This document shows positions 45,033 through 54,403 of a stretch of DNA of 64,000 nucleotides, piece after piece (the stretch's first letter is position 1; the number at the start of each line of letters is the position of its first letter). Below the pieces are notes generated by a model. The model saw nothing but the letters and a program-made list of their open reading frames with translations. It was not told where the DNA came from and did no database searches. The stretch is from G963662605 sp963662605. GTDB lineage: Bacteria > Bacteroidota > Ignavibacteria > Ignavibacteriales > Ignavibacteriaceae. The stretch is taken from assembly GCA_963662605.1 (NCBI GenBank), contig OY759785.1, positions 1,488,001 to 1,552,000 on the forward strand, in the 5' to 3' direction. The position numbers and the translations under genes are program-made.

Positions 45033-45072
45033 TTGTATATGACGGCAGGCGAAAGCCTGCTTTCATATACAA
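45033..45072. terminator. Hairpin with GAAA tetraloop between convergent genes
   Basis: GCAGGC-GAAA-GCCTGC (45045-45060) extended past a 2x2 internal loop by TTGTATATGA pairing with TCATATACAA. A GNRA loop and 16 paired positions make it very stable. It lies 10 bp after the plus-strand gene and 28 bp from the minus-strand operon end. Confidence 0.7.
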
Positions 45073-45100
45073 GTAACACTATATTGAAAAGCGGGCAAGT

Positions 45101-45316
45101 TTAGCGTAATGAAGAATTTTCACCAATTTTGTTGAGCTGTCGAAGTATCTCCTCCATCTGCTTATTGGTAAATCCTTTTTCCTTTGCGACAGTAGCAATA
45201 GTGCCGGCTTGGGGAATCCCACAGTTTAGTCCGCATAAACCGATTTGCATCAGGTATGAAAGGAACTCAGGCTTTGCCGCTATCAGTTCATGTATGTCTG
45301 TATCTGCTGTTATCAT
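45101..45316 (-). CDS. DUF1858-like small protein
   Basis: 71 residues: MITADTDIHELIAAKPEFLSY, then LMQIGLCGLNCGIPQ, then a helical C-terminus (FTNKQMEEILRQLNKI). This matches the DUF1858 helical fold, whose two cysteines (here CGLNC) are thought to act in redox or in binding a hybrid-cluster partner. It is the last gene of a thioredoxin-rhodanese operon, 18 bp after the rhodanese. Confidence 0.75.
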   Translation of the reverse strand: MITADTDIHELIAAKPEFLSYLMQIGLCGLNCGIPQAGTIATVAKEKGFTNKQMEEILRQLNKIGENSSLR

Positions 45317-45334
45317 TATTAAGATCGCAGACTG

Positions 45335-45745
45335 TTATTGATTCTCAACAACTACAGGCAAATTTTCTGCCTTCCAATTGTTAATGCCGCCTTGTAAATC
45401 GCGGACTTTGAATCCGTGCTTTATCAGCATATCAGATGCAATCCCGCTTCTATGGCCTGAACGGCAATATACAAGTATAGTATTATCTTTGACCGATTCC
45501 AGTTCCTGAATCCTGTTTTCCAGTTCACCCACGGGTATGAGAACAGCATTTTTAATATGACCGGCTTCACTTCTAAATTCAGCAAGCGTACGAACATCCA
45601 ATAGTAACACAGTCGAATCTTTTTCAATCAGGGTGCTTGCTTCGTTCGGACTAATTAAAACATCGGAACTCTGGGCTTTTGTGCAGCCGGTCATCAAAAC
45701 GATGACATTAACAATCAGGATTATGAAATATTTTTGTGCTGTCAT
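45335..45745 (-). CDS. Rhodanese-domain lipoprotein
   Basis: 136 residues. The lipobox LMTGC has Cys21 as the lipidated residue, so it is anchored in the periplasm. The rhodanese fold shows DVRTLAEFRSEAGHI and the active-site loop C94RSGHRS. It transfers sulfane sulfur to a thiol acceptor. Upstream thioredoxin (17 bp away) may regenerate it, and the DUF1858-like protein downstream completes a small sulfur-redox operon. Confidence 0.88.
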   Translation of the reverse strand: MTAQKYFIILIVNVIVLMTGCTKAQSSDVLISPNEASTLIEKDSTVLLLDVRTLAEFRSEAGHIKNAVLIPVGELENRIQELESVKDNTILVYCRSGHRSGIASDMLIKHGFKVRDLQGGINNWKAENLPVVVENQ

Positions 45746-45762
45746 TGTTGTATTTCTGAATT

Positions 45763-46140
45763 TTATTGAGCTACTTGTACCGGTTGAGGTACTTTCAGTA
45801 CTTTTTCGATTATATTATAGAATTCTTGTTTCGGGAGTGCGCCCATTGCCATTTGCGGCTGTTCTCCCACCGGAATAAAAAGCAGCGACGGAATGCTGCG
45901 GATGCCAAAGACCGACGATAGTTCCTGTTCTTCATCAGAGTTGATTTTATAGAAATTTACTTTCCCTTTGTACTCTTCTGCAAGTTCTTCAATGATGGGA
46001 CCAACCATCCGGCACGGACCGCACCACGGAGCCCAGAAATCAATCAATGCAGGCAACTCGCCATTGAATTTCCATTCCTGGTTTTTCTCGTAATCAAATA
46101 CTTTTTCTAAAAATGTTTGTTTTGTTAAATGCTCAACCAT
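45763..46140 (-). CDS. trxA: Thioredoxin
   Basis: 125 residues with WC40GPC43 in DFWAPWCGPCRM, cis-Pro in RSIPSLLF, and a 15-20 residue N-terminal extension compared with E. coli TrxA. No signal peptide, so cytoplasmic. AAGGAG precedes the ATG. It is the first gene of the thioredoxin-rhodanese-DUF1858 operon; since the rhodanese is periplasmic, electrons would have to cross the membrane by another carrier. Confidence 0.9.
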   Translation of the reverse strand: MVEHLTKQTFLEKVFDYEKNQEWKFNGELPALIDFWAPWCGPCRMVGPIIEELAEEYKGKVNFYKINSDEEQELSSVFGIRSIPSLLFIPVGEQPQMAMGALPKQEFYNIIEKVLKVPQPVQVAQ

Positions 46141-46226
46141 TGTTTATGCTCCTTGTTTTTCAAAATCATTTTGTAATTTCTTGTTGGTAGGATGTATCTA
46201 TGAACGAAAGGATTCAGCATAAAAAC

Positions 46227-46256
46227 AAAAAAGCAGGTTAAACAACCTGCTTTTTT
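46227..46256 (-). terminator. Rho-independent terminator
   Basis: AAAAAAGCAGGTT pairs with AACCTGCTTTTTT (46227-46239, 46244-46256) around AAAC. It serves the minus-strand T9SS gene that ends at 46284; that gene is now a pseudogene, but the terminator is intact. Confidence 0.85.
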
Positions 46257-46283
46257 GAAATGAAAACTAAATTTATAACTACA

Positions 46284-47838
46284 CTACTTTAGCAGCAGCA
46301 TCTTTTTTGTTTCTGAATAACTGCCGGCACGCAGCGAATAGAAATAAATACCGCTTGGCAGATTATTTGCAACAAAGGAAACAGAATGGCTCCCGCCGGA
46401 TTCTATTCTGTTAACGAGGGTTGCAACATCATTGCCCAGTATGTCAAATACTTTGAGGCTGACTTTGTTTTCTTCAGCGAGGGTGTAAGTTATCGTAGTG
46501 GCCGGATTGAAAGGATTCGGATAATTCTGCTTTAAAGAATACGAAACCGGCATTGCGTGTGGCTTATCTATCTGTATGCCGTTTACAATCTCACGGATAG
46601 GTCTGCGCCAAACACCTTTTTGATAGAGTGCGGCATATACATTTTCCCCATCCGTCAAAAGCGATGTAATATTCGCTTTGACCGGCAGTGTGTCGGCGTA
46701 ACTCCAATTATTACCGCTATCAGTTGAAAATGTCATGCTGCTCATATCTCCCCCCCGTAAACATGTATGAACCGATAACAACCATTGCGTATGCGGTACA
46801 GGTGTTGATTTGTTTCCAACTTACAGCATTATCCGTTGAAAGAAAGACACCATTATTGGTGGCCGTATAAAGGCTCGTTGAACCGGATGGGCTGGAATAA
46901 GAAGCTATTTCATAAACACTGCCAACTAAACCTGAATCCACAGCAGTCCAGGTATCCCCGTAATTAGTTGAACGGAATAGCTGATAATTATCTGCTCCCG
47001 CTAAGATATTCTGTCCGCCAGCTCCGTCGGGGAAAACCAGAAATTGGTCAACTGCATAACCGGTGAAACCACTGTTTGCAGCGTACCATGTCGCACCGTA
47101 ATCTGTAGACCGGTATATACCAGCCGCCGTACCGGCAAATAAAACGGTATCCCCCGTATTTTTTACAGCAGCGGTTAAGGCAAAAACATTTAGGTTGGTC
47201 AATCTTGTATTCGAGGTGTTCCAGCTTATACCGTTGTTGGTAGAGAGAAATATTCCGCCTCCATATGTCCCGGTAAATATATTTTTCCCTCCATCTTGAC
47301 GGGGAAGGGTCAGCAATGCATATACTTTATAATTTGTCAGCCCGCTGCTGATTAAATCCCAGTTATGGCCTGCGTCAGTTGAACGAAAGACTCCGTTTTC
47401 CTGTGTGCCTGCATAAATTTCTTTTGCCCCTGAATTATCGGAATAGGAGATTAACGTATTCACGGTTAAAGGCATTAAGCCTTTATTGCATGCTTGCCAG
47501 GATTTCCCGGCATCGGTGGAATGATAAACTCCGCCGAAATATGACCCGGCATAAAAACTGCTATCATTTTCAACAAAAACTTTCAGTGCATTAGCCGTTC
47601 CAGGAAGACTTGAACATATTTGCAGCCAGCTATTTCCTGAATCAGTAGTGCTATAAACCCCGGAGCCGCTTTCCATTAATAAAGATGAATCGTTATAAGA
47701 AGCAGTGAGGCAATGAATATTGGGATTTGTCAGGCCGGCACTAACAATACTCCATGTGTTTCCATTATCTGTCGAACGGTATAAGGTGGTTGATGTTCCT
47801 GCAAAGACTTCATGTCCAACAACCGCTAAGGTACTGTA
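46284..47838 (-). pseudogene. C-terminal part of a disrupted T9SS BNR/sialidase-like repeat protein
   Basis: The frame is open from the IS junction at ~47838 (YSTLAVVGHEVFAG...) through repeated Asp-box-like motifs (STDSGNSW, STDAGKSW, STNNGISW, STDYGATW, STDNAVSW), characteristic of six- or seven-bladed propellers. A run of seven G residues (minus strand, about 46752) shifts the frame: the upper frame ends HDIFN-stop at 46720. Removing one G joins it to MSSMTFSTDSGNNWSYADT, which continues to a normal type A sorting domain (NYPNPFNPATTITYTLAEE ... KKMLLLK). The intact protein would have been a surface-exposed propeller. Confidence 0.8.
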
Positions 47839-47869
47839 TTAAAAGTCAAGCCAAAAGATTATAAATATC

Positions 47870-48904
47870 TTAGTTTGCAGTATTCATGGCGAAGTCCGGA
47901 TTATAAGGGACATTGTTTTTATACAAAGTGTAAATTAACAGTAATAGTTTTCGGGCTACAGCAATCAGGCCGACCTTCTTCGGCTTATTTTTTGTACAGA
48001 GCCTGACATACAGATTTTTCAAGTGCTGATTGTACCGGCAGGCAGAAAGAGCAGACATATAAACCGCCTGTCTGATATGCTCATTCCCTTTTCTTGATAT
48101 TCTGGTCTTGTGCTGCAAGCTTCCGGATTCATTTCTGACAACATCCAGGCCGGCGTAACTTGCAAGTTGTTTGCCGTTGCGAATCTGGGCGAAGCCGTCA
48201 GTCTCGGCAATAATACGAATAGCCGTCATGAGCCCAACACCCTTGATGGTGGTTATGTTGTCTATCTTTGCCTTCAGTTCTGGGTCATTGGAAACAAGTG
48301 TCTCAATATCGGTTCGGATCTGTTTGGCAATACTCTTGGTAAACCGAATCTGTGACTTAAGGTGTTTAATGATAGATTTTGAAGTATCATATGCCTGATT
48401 TTTAGCATGTAATCGGTTTTTCAGCTGTGCCGCTGATTCTACGGTAGCTTGGTATTCCCGGCAAAGAGCCTTGAGCTGCCTGAGAGCCTCGGTAGGCGGC
48501 TTCCATGGAGATAGCTGTCGTGATAAACCGAGTTTTGCCAGCATAATGGCATCAAGACTGTCAGTCTTCGATTTGATTTCTAATGATCGGGCAAAGTATT
48601 TTGCTTTATTGGGTAAAACAACAATAACAGAACACCCGTGGTCAGAAAGATAGTAGGCGAGGTTCTCATAATAGACTCCGGTAGCCTCCATAAGAAAGCT
48701 TAAAGGCAGAGTTTTGTCTTGCTTTTGCTGGTTTGCCCAAGCAAGCAGTTTTTTGAATCCGGTGGTAGTGTTGGTAAAAATCTGTGCCGAGGTAGTTCTT
48801 ACGTCTTGAGAAAAATCTAATGAACCGTAGGCAGCACTAAGACTTTCTTTTGAGACATCAATACCAATGATGTGTTTGATGATATTCATTTGAAAACCTT
48901 TCAT
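47870..48904 (-). CDS. IS110-family DEDD transposase (recombinase)
   Basis: 344 residues if started at 48904; ATG 48889 (MNIIKHIIGIDVSK) is an equally good start. The RuvC-like DEDD residues are D16 (GIDVSK), E73 (LMEATG), D115 and D118 (KTDSLDAI). A coiled-coil stretch is followed by the Transposase_20 domain, with the catalytic Ser in NESGS (S260) and the IKGVGLMTA motif near 220. All catalytic positions are intact, so the element may be active. The enzyme joins a bridge RNA in RNA-guided recombination in relatives such as IS621. Confidence 0.93.
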   Translation of the reverse strand: MKGFQMNIIKHIIGIDVSKESLSAAYGSLDFSQDVRTTSAQIFTNTTTGFKKLLAWANQQKQDKTLPLSFLMEATGVYYENLAYYLSDHGCSVIVVLPNKAKYFARSLEIKSKTDSLDAIMLAKLGLSRQLSPWKPPTEALRQLKALCREYQATVESAAQLKNRLHAKNQAYDTSKSIIKHLKSQIRFTKSIAKQIRTDIETLVSNDPELKAKIDNITTIKGVGLMTAIRIIAETDGFAQIRNGKQLASYAGLDVVRNESGSLQHKTRISRKGNEHIRQAVYMSALSACRYNQHLKNLYVRLCTKNKPKKVGLIAVARKLLLLIYTLYKNNVPYNPDFAMNTAN

Positions 48905-49121
48905 AAAGTCTGTAAATTAGAATGCCTGGCTTGGAGCTTCTGTGTCTTCTTGTCTCGTCATTTATCCGTGATACATGTCGTGATGTTCACTAAGTACTGT
49001 TCAGAATCTCAGAAGCTCAAGGAGTGGGGAACTATTTCTTAGCGGCGATATCACTTGTCGTGTATCTTGTCGCAAACGGTTCTCCCATTCCTTAAGCCGG
49101 GTATTTTCACCTTCTATTTTA
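48905..49121 (-). ncRNA. Probable bridge RNA region of the IS110 element
   Basis: The 215-nt non-coding end upstream of the transposase. It contains a long-range stem (GAGCTTCTG at 48934-48942 with CAGAAGCTC at 49010-49018), an inner hairpin (GTGA-t-ACAT/ATGT-TCAC, 48968-48990) and a second hairpin near 49046-49072 (GCGATA paired with TATC...TCGC). Position and folding match the bridge RNA of IS110-group elements; homology could not be tested. Confidence 0.5.
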
Positions 49122-49802
49122 ATCTTTTATTGCTTGGTTTTCAATATACGAGGATGTAAGGTACTGATGTGATAGTTCATTTTGTACCGAGCTCCAGTTT
49201 AGTCCGTCATCATTTGAAAAATAAACTCCATAACTACCGGATGTGCCGAAAATTATCTGGCCGCCCAAAGTAGTGTACATACAAGTGAAAAACTGCATGT
49301 TGGCGATAGTTGTACAGTTGGTGAGCGCCCAAGTAATTCCGTTGTCAGTTGAACGGAAAGTGCCGTTACCCCCACTGGCAATAATAGTGTTTCCTTCATT
49401 CCCATGGCTGAGCACAATCATAGCATTCACTTGGGCATCAATAAGGGTAGTCGCTTTCCAATTTGCCCCATAATCTACTGAGCGGTAAACATCTCCATTC
49501 ACCGATATAAGAAGTGTATTACTTTTATCTGAAGAGTCAGAACTTAATACCATGGCCTGCACGTTTTTATAGGTAAGGTCCAATCCCTGATTTGACGCGG
49601 TCCAGAATTTCCCGCTGTCTGTAGAAACAAATACTCCGCCTGTTAACAATCCGGCAAAAATCGTGTTATTAGGAGCAAACACTATAGAAGTAACCTTACC
49701 TCCGGCTGGCCCGCTGGTTTGTACCCACTGGGCATGAAGGTTAATTGTACATATAAAATTGATACAGATGAAGAGACCGGCAAAATTTCTAAAAGCACTC
49801 AT
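49122..49802 (-). pseudogene. N-terminal part of the disrupted BNR-repeat protein
   Basis: Starts MSAFRNFAGLFICINF with a signal peptide ending NLHAQ. It continues with propeller repeats (STDSGKFW, SVDYGANW, STDNGITW, SNDDGLNW) up to SSYIENQAIKD, where the frame meets the IS. The repeats resume beyond the IS at 47838. A longer start at 49841 is less likely because it precedes the signal peptide. A truncated secreted fragment may still be made. Confidence 0.8.
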
Positions 49803-49849
49803 GAACACCCCGCTATTGTACTTACTAACAATGAGAAGCAAAACACTCT

Positions 49850-49878
49850 ATTATACAAATTTTCTCAACAATCAGCAA
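49850..49878 (-). promoter_or_regulatory. Promoter of the disrupted BNR-repeat gene
   Basis: On the minus strand TTGCTG, 17-nt spacer, TATAAT, 47 bp before the start codon at 49802. It remains intact although the gene is broken, suggesting recent inactivation. Confidence 0.5.
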
Positions 49879-50080
49879 ATTAGTCGTAATAATGCTTGAA
49901 TAATTGAAGGCCATAGTTCAATTACAGCTACAGCCACAACTACCATTCATCCTGTTTTTTTGACTACTCTTGTATATAATCTTTCTCTTGCTTATTTGTA
50001 TATTTAGTTTGAAGCGGGAATTTTACATTTCTTCAACGTTAAATTTTGCTATCACGATAATTCGGAACGAGATTATTTTC

Positions 50081-52453
50081 ATGAAAATTGTTTGTATCGT
50101 AATATTATCGACACTGATTTGTATCCATGCACCGGGTTTGTATGCCCAGTCAGGAAGTAAGGGCACGCTGTCGGGATTCGTCCATGACGGCACGAACGGG
50201 GAGGCCATGATAGGCGCCACACTGGTGGTAAAAGGGACCCGTCTCGGTTGTGTGACAAACAGCAGTGGATATTTTGTTATCAACAATGTGCCGGCGGGTA
50301 AACAGACTCTTGTGGCCAGTTCTGTCGGATATACTAAAAGTCTCATAGCCGTTAGCACTGCCGATAGTTCAGCTTCGCATTTGAAAATTGAATTAATGCC
50401 GGGGTCGGTAAATCTGAACGAGGTTTTAGTAACTGGTGAGAATATGAGCACGGCAGATAAAATGTATGAGGCTCCTGTCTCCAAGTTTGAACTTTCCGGT
50501 GTGGAAATAAACTCGACTCCAAGAGTAATTGAGGCTGATTTATTACGTGCGCTGCAGACTCTTCCGGGCATTACCGCTGTTTCGGATTTCTCATCAGGGT
50601 TGTATATCCGGGGCGGTACGGCAGACCAGAATATGTTCCTCATTGACGGCGCTGACGTGTATAATCCCGACCACGCTTTCGGTATATTCTCTACGTTTAA
50701 TACGAACGCGATAAAAAAAGTTGAGGTCTATAAAGGAGGGTTCCCCAGTGAGTATGGCGGCAGATTATCATCAGTTATAGACGTAATTAATCTTGACGGT
50801 AATAGGAATAGAATAGAGGGGATTGTTTCGATAAGTCTTCTTTCCGGTTCTACCACTATTCAGGTTCCGGTTGGTTCAATCGGCTCTGTCTCAGGTTCAT
50901 TTCGCAGAACTTACATTGACCAGACATACGCGAAATGGGATAAAAAATTGCCGAATTACTACTTCTATGATGCAAATGGTAAAGGATTTTTTGAACTGTC
51001 CCAGCGGGATAAGCTTTCGATCAGCTATTTCAGCAGCAGAGACAATCTTGATTATAAATTGAAAAAAGATTCTCCCGATTCACCTGAGTTAAAATACGAA
51101 TGGGGAAATATCACCGGGAGTTTCAATCTAAAGCATTTGTTTAGCGAAAGGCTCTTTGCTTCGTTCTGGTTTACCGGTAGCGGCTTTGACTCTGATTTTA
51201 AAATGGATAATTTATTTAATGACTCCGCGCATAATGACCTGACCGATTATACACTAAAAGCTTCGCTTGAATATTATGCTGAAAACGATCTTTCGTGGAA
51301 ATTCGGGGCCGAACAAAAAAACCTCCGCTTTAGTTATAGGGAAAACTTTGGATCCGGATTAATTGATATTTATAACAGAAGTAAACTAACCACGCTGTAC
51401 GGTGACCTTCGTTTACGGCCGGATGCCTTATGGGAACTTGATTTTGGGCTCCGGACGAGTGTCTACCTTTCCGATATAAAAAAGGTAAATCCCGAGCCAA
51501 GGCTCTCGGTGAAGTATAGACTTTCAGAAAACAGCACGATTAAATTTGCCGCCGGCAGATATTTCCAATATCTGAACAGGATTCAGCAGATGTTTATCGC
51601 GAGTATATGGACAGGCGCTGATAAAAACACCAAACCTTCTTCTTCCAATCACTTCATCTTCAGTTATCAGAGGGAAATTGCAGATGCAATAACAATGGAA
51701 GCTGAAGTTTATTATAAAATGTATTCGGACCTTTATCAATTTAACCAGAATCTTATTTCTTCTGTTACACCGGGTTATCATAACGAATCCGGATTCCCGG
51801 TATACAATTCAACGAAAGGTATATTTGTAAGGGGCGATGGCAATACGGCCGGTGCGGAAATTCTGCTGCGTAAAGAATCCGGTTCGATAACGGGCTGGCT
51901 CTCATACACGTATTCCCGGACAAAATATTCATTCGACGGGATTAATCACGGCCAGTCCTATGCCCCGCGTCACGACCGTGCCTCGGTTATTAATTTGGTT
52001 ATGAATGGCGATTTGGGTGACATTTTGTCGGGTGAGTTTAATGCAAAGCCTGAGAAAAAAAGCAGCCGGTGGAGTTTCGGGCTAAGCTTCATGCTCGCCT
52101 CAGGACAACCGATCACAATGCCTGCATCGGTTTATTTTGTAAATAATATACCTGATGCACCAAATAGTTCGGGCAATGATCAGACTTTTCCGGGGTATAA
52201 ATTATATCCCGGAACAATCGATTCTTACCGTTTACCGGTATATGCGCGTCTTGATGTCAGTCTGACGTATGAAAAGAATTACAGCGGCTGGACACTGTCC
52301 CCGTATATTCAGATATATAATATCGGGAACAGAAAAAATACGTGGTTTATCTCGTATGATAGTAAGCTTGTGGGAACAAAAATTATTCAGTCTATAGATA
52401 AATTCAATATGCTGCCGCTGCTGCCCAGCATTGGTGTAAATATCAAATTTTAA
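50081..52453 (+). CDS. TonB-dependent receptor with CarboxypepD_reg-like domain
   Basis: 790 residues from ATG 50081, where a signal peptide begins (KIVCIVILSTLICIHAPGLYAQ); the 111-bp in-frame extension to 49970 is unlikely. A regulatory-like domain follows (GTLSGFVHDGTNGEAMIGAT). The plug is well conserved (LLRALQTLPGITAV, GLYIRGGTADQNMFLIDGAD, VEVYKGGFPSEYGGRLSSV), then a long barrel ends PSIGVNIKF. The next gene is a DUF4249 lipoprotein, a pair typical of Bacteroidota outer-membrane uptake loci. The ligand is unknown. Confidence 0.9.
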   Translation: MKIVCIVILSTLICIHAPGLYAQSGSKGTLSGFVHDGTNGEAMIGATLVVKGTRLGCVTNSSGYFVINNVPAGKQTLVASSVGYTKSLIAVSTADSSASHLKIELMPGSVNLNEVLVTGENMSTADKMYEAPVSKFELSGVEINSTPRVIEADLLRALQTLPGITAVSDFSSGLYIRGGTADQNMFLIDGADVYNPDHAFGIFSTFNTNAIKKVEVYKGGFPSEYGGRLSSVIDVINLDGNRNRIEGIVSISLLSGSTTIQVPVGSIGSVSGSFRRTYIDQTYAKWDKKLPNYYFYDANGKGFFELSQRDKLSISYFSSRDNLDYKLKKDSPDSPELKYEWGNITGSFNLKHLFSERLFASFWFTGSGFDSDFKMDNLFNDSAHNDLTDYTLKASLEYYAENDLSWKFGAEQKNLRFSYRENFGSGLIDIYNRSKLTTLYGDLRLRPDALWELDFGLRTSVYLSDIKKVNPEPRLSVKYRLSENSTIKFAAGRYFQYLNRIQQMFIASIWTGADKNTKPSSSNHFIFSYQREIADAITMEAEVYYKMYSDLYQFNQNLISSVTPGYHNESGFPVYNSTKGIFVRGDGNTAGAEILLRKESGSITGWLSYTYSRTKYSFDGINHGQSYAPRHDRASVINLVMNGDLGDILSGEFNAKPEKKSSRWSFGLSFMLASGQPITMPASVYFVNNIPDAPNSSGNDQTFPGYKLYPGTIDSYRLPVYARLDVSLTYEKNYSGWTLSPYIQIYNIGNRKNTWFISYDSKLVGTKIIQSIDKFNMLPLLPSIGVNIKF

Positions 52454-52483
52454 CATGATAGTAATTTGCTAAGGTACAAGGCG

Positions 52484-53353
52484 ATGAAAAAAAATTATAT
52501 AATAGCACTCTTATTCCTTTCGATAGTAATCGCTTCTTGCGGTGATCCGGAAGTGCAGATAACCGATGCCGGATATCAGCCGAAAATTGTAGTTGAAGCG
52601 TATATTTTTGCCGGGGAAACTGTACGTAATATTAAGATAGCACGGAATTTCCGGCTCGGGCAGGACATTGATCTTTTAAAGATGGCGCTGACTCCGGCTG
52701 AAAATTCAACCGTTGTTGCTATCAATGGAATTACTTTGCTATTTGACAGTAAAACCAAAACATACTATAATGATGCAATTACTATTGATTATGGAAAAAC
52801 GTATAAACTCACGGTCTCAACTGTGCTTGACGGGCAAACACTGAAGACCAGTTCGGAAACCACCGTTCCGAAGAAAGGTTTTGGGATATACGGTTGGCGT
52901 CACCTCGGTTATATTTCATACGCAAACGATTCGATAGAATTGGATTATACGCCGTCCGACGGAGCGAGTTTTTATATGTTCGCATTTCTTCCGGATTCTG
53001 CAAGCGAGTTTAATTATATTTACAATAACAAATTGTTTGATAAAGTTGATACCGCCGAAGTGAAGAAGAATCTGACCGAGCTGCGGACACAATATGATTG
53101 TGTTACTGAATTGAGCAGCAGTATGCATTATTACACATATCAGGTGGCTTTTTTCCGGCTGAATTTTTACAGTAAGTATAAGACTATGGTGTATGCCGGC
53201 GATGTCAATTTTAAAAATTTCATTTTCTCGGCTTCTTCCGTGCAGGAAATGGATGGTAATTTTCACGAACCAGCCACCGCACTGAACGGAGATGGCATAG
53301 GAGTTTTCGGGTCTGCAATTAAGGACTCGGTGTTTTTTATTCTTGAAGAGTAA
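52484..53353 (+). CDS. DUF4249-family lipoprotein
   Basis: 289 residues from ATG 52484 (the TTG-initiated extension at 52466 is not needed). Lipobox VIASC with Cys19. DUF4249 marks: KIVVEAYIFAGETVRNIKIA, TVVAINGITLLF, YGKTYKLTVSTVLDGQTLKTSSETTVPK. Such lipoproteins follow TonB receptors and are thought to sit on the outer membrane beside them. It starts 30 bp after the receptor and ends 10 bp before the next gene, so the three form an operon. Confidence 0.85.
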   Translation: MKKNYIIALLFLSIVIASCGDPEVQITDAGYQPKIVVEAYIFAGETVRNIKIARNFRLGQDIDLLKMALTPAENSTVVAINGITLLFDSKTKTYYNDAITIDYGKTYKLTVSTVLDGQTLKTSSETTVPKKGFGIYGWRHLGYISYANDSIELDYTPSDGASFYMFAFLPDSASEFNYIYNNKLFDKVDTAEVKKNLTELRTQYDCVTELSSSMHYYTYQVAFFRLNFYSKYKTMVYAGDVNFKNFIFSASSVQEMDGNFHEPATALNGDGIGVFGSAIKDSVFFILEE

Positions 53354-53363
53354 AGGTGCCCGA

Positions 53364-53963
53364 ATGAAAAATTATGTACTGGCTTTCATCGTCCTTTTAT
53401 CGGTCAGTGCTCAGTGTAAAACTGGGCCAAAGGATTTTCCGGCTTTCCTGAGAAAATTTGTCGGAGATTGTTGCAGCAACAATAATCTCGACAGCCTTCT
53501 CGATGTCCGTTCTTCGTTATTATCTCAATTCATTCATCCGGATATCGGAGTTGGAGCATCCAATAATCCCGGAGTTGCATGTATCGGCGGAATGTATTCG
53601 TATTCCGGCGAAAAATCTACTTTGGACAGCAGCCTTTTAGTCTATTTCACATTAGATCTCCCGGATTTATCAAAGTGCAGAATAATAGCGAATAAGCTCC
53701 CGCGTGAAGGATTTTGTGAGGAATCTCCGGATAAAGACGGTATATACTACAAAAAGGTCGGCAAGATAGGACCGTTTGTGGATATTAATGATGGAGAAAA
53801 CTTTACTTCGCGCAATATGCAGCTGCCTGCTAAATACAAAAACTCCCAAATTATGTATGTGCAAATACTGCTCGACAGATGGATTGTGAAGAAAATCTAC
53901 TTTGTTAAAGCAGACGGCAAGTGGTGGTTCGTGTTTCTCGATAAGTGTGACTGCTCGGCGTGA
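53364..53963 (+). CDS. Secreted cysteine-containing protein of unknown function
   Basis: 199 residues starting at ATG 53364 with AAAGG upstream. Signal peptide ends VSAQC. The mature part has scattered cysteines (GDCCSNN, VACIGG, KCRII, FCEES, and CDCSA at the very end) and a folded core ending YFVKADGKWWFVFLDKC. It begins 10 bp after the DUF4249 gene, so it is the third gene of the TonB/DUF4249 operon. No domain family recognised. Confidence 0.6.
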   Translation: MKNYVLAFIVLLSVSAQCKTGPKDFPAFLRKFVGDCCSNNNLDSLLDVRSSLLSQFIHPDIGVGASNNPGVACIGGMYSYSGEKSTLDSSLLVYFTLDLPDLSKCRIIANKLPREGFCEESPDKDGIYYKKVGKIGPFVDINDGENFTSRNMQLPAKYKNSQIMYVQILLDRWIVKKIYFVKADGKWWFVFLDKCDCSA

Positions 53964-54029
53964 TAGATTTCAGAATAATAAATATTGTATAAGTTATTTG
54001 ATATTTATTTCATAAATTCCTTCAACATC

Positions 54030-54403
54030 TTTCTTTGACATTGCAAAATTAAAAGGAGGTTATTATGAAGCAGTATTATAGCTTTCTGCTTTTATTTCTC
54101 CTTTCAGAGCAGCTATTCACACAAACAGGCCAACCTTGTCCCGGTATCCCGACAATTGATTACGGCGGGAAAACATACCATACGGTACAGATAAATAACC
54201 AATGCTGGTTGAAGGAAAATCTGAACATCGGAACGATGATCAATGGCAGCATCGGTCAGTCCAATAACGGCATTATAGAAAAATATTGTTATAACAATGA
54301 TTCCTTGAATTGCGAAATCTATGGCGGTTATTATCAACTTAACGAAGCGCTGCACTATGTTAACCTCAATGGTACGCAAGGTATTTGCCCAACGGGGTGG
54401 CAT
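54030..54403 (+). repeat. Near-identical tandem duplication, unit 1 (5' third of FISUMP gene)
   Basis: The 374-bp block 54030-54403 recurs at 55392-55765 (offset 1362). It differs at only one position inside the coding part (T/C at 54328 and its partner) and about three in the leader. The genes diverge abruptly after the GGCAT of PTGWH. Confidence 0.9.

Larger units (their letters stand above)
47839..49121 (-). mobile_element. IS110-family insertion sequence
   Basis: About 1.28 kb, inserted inside the BNR-repeat gene: reading frames of the host gene stop at both edges (TAA at 47839-47841 and at 49119-49121) and resume as parts of one protein. No terminal inverted repeats are visible, as expected for IS110. 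The layout is ~215 nt non-coding, then the DEDD transposase, then ~29 nt, which is the IS110-group arrangement with the long non-coding end upstream. Edges are accurate to a few bases. Confidence 0.8.

Noticed and set aside
45633..45878. Plus-strand ORF across the rhodanese/thioredoxin junction
   Set aside because: It overlaps two confident genes on the opposite strand and lacks a ribosome site.
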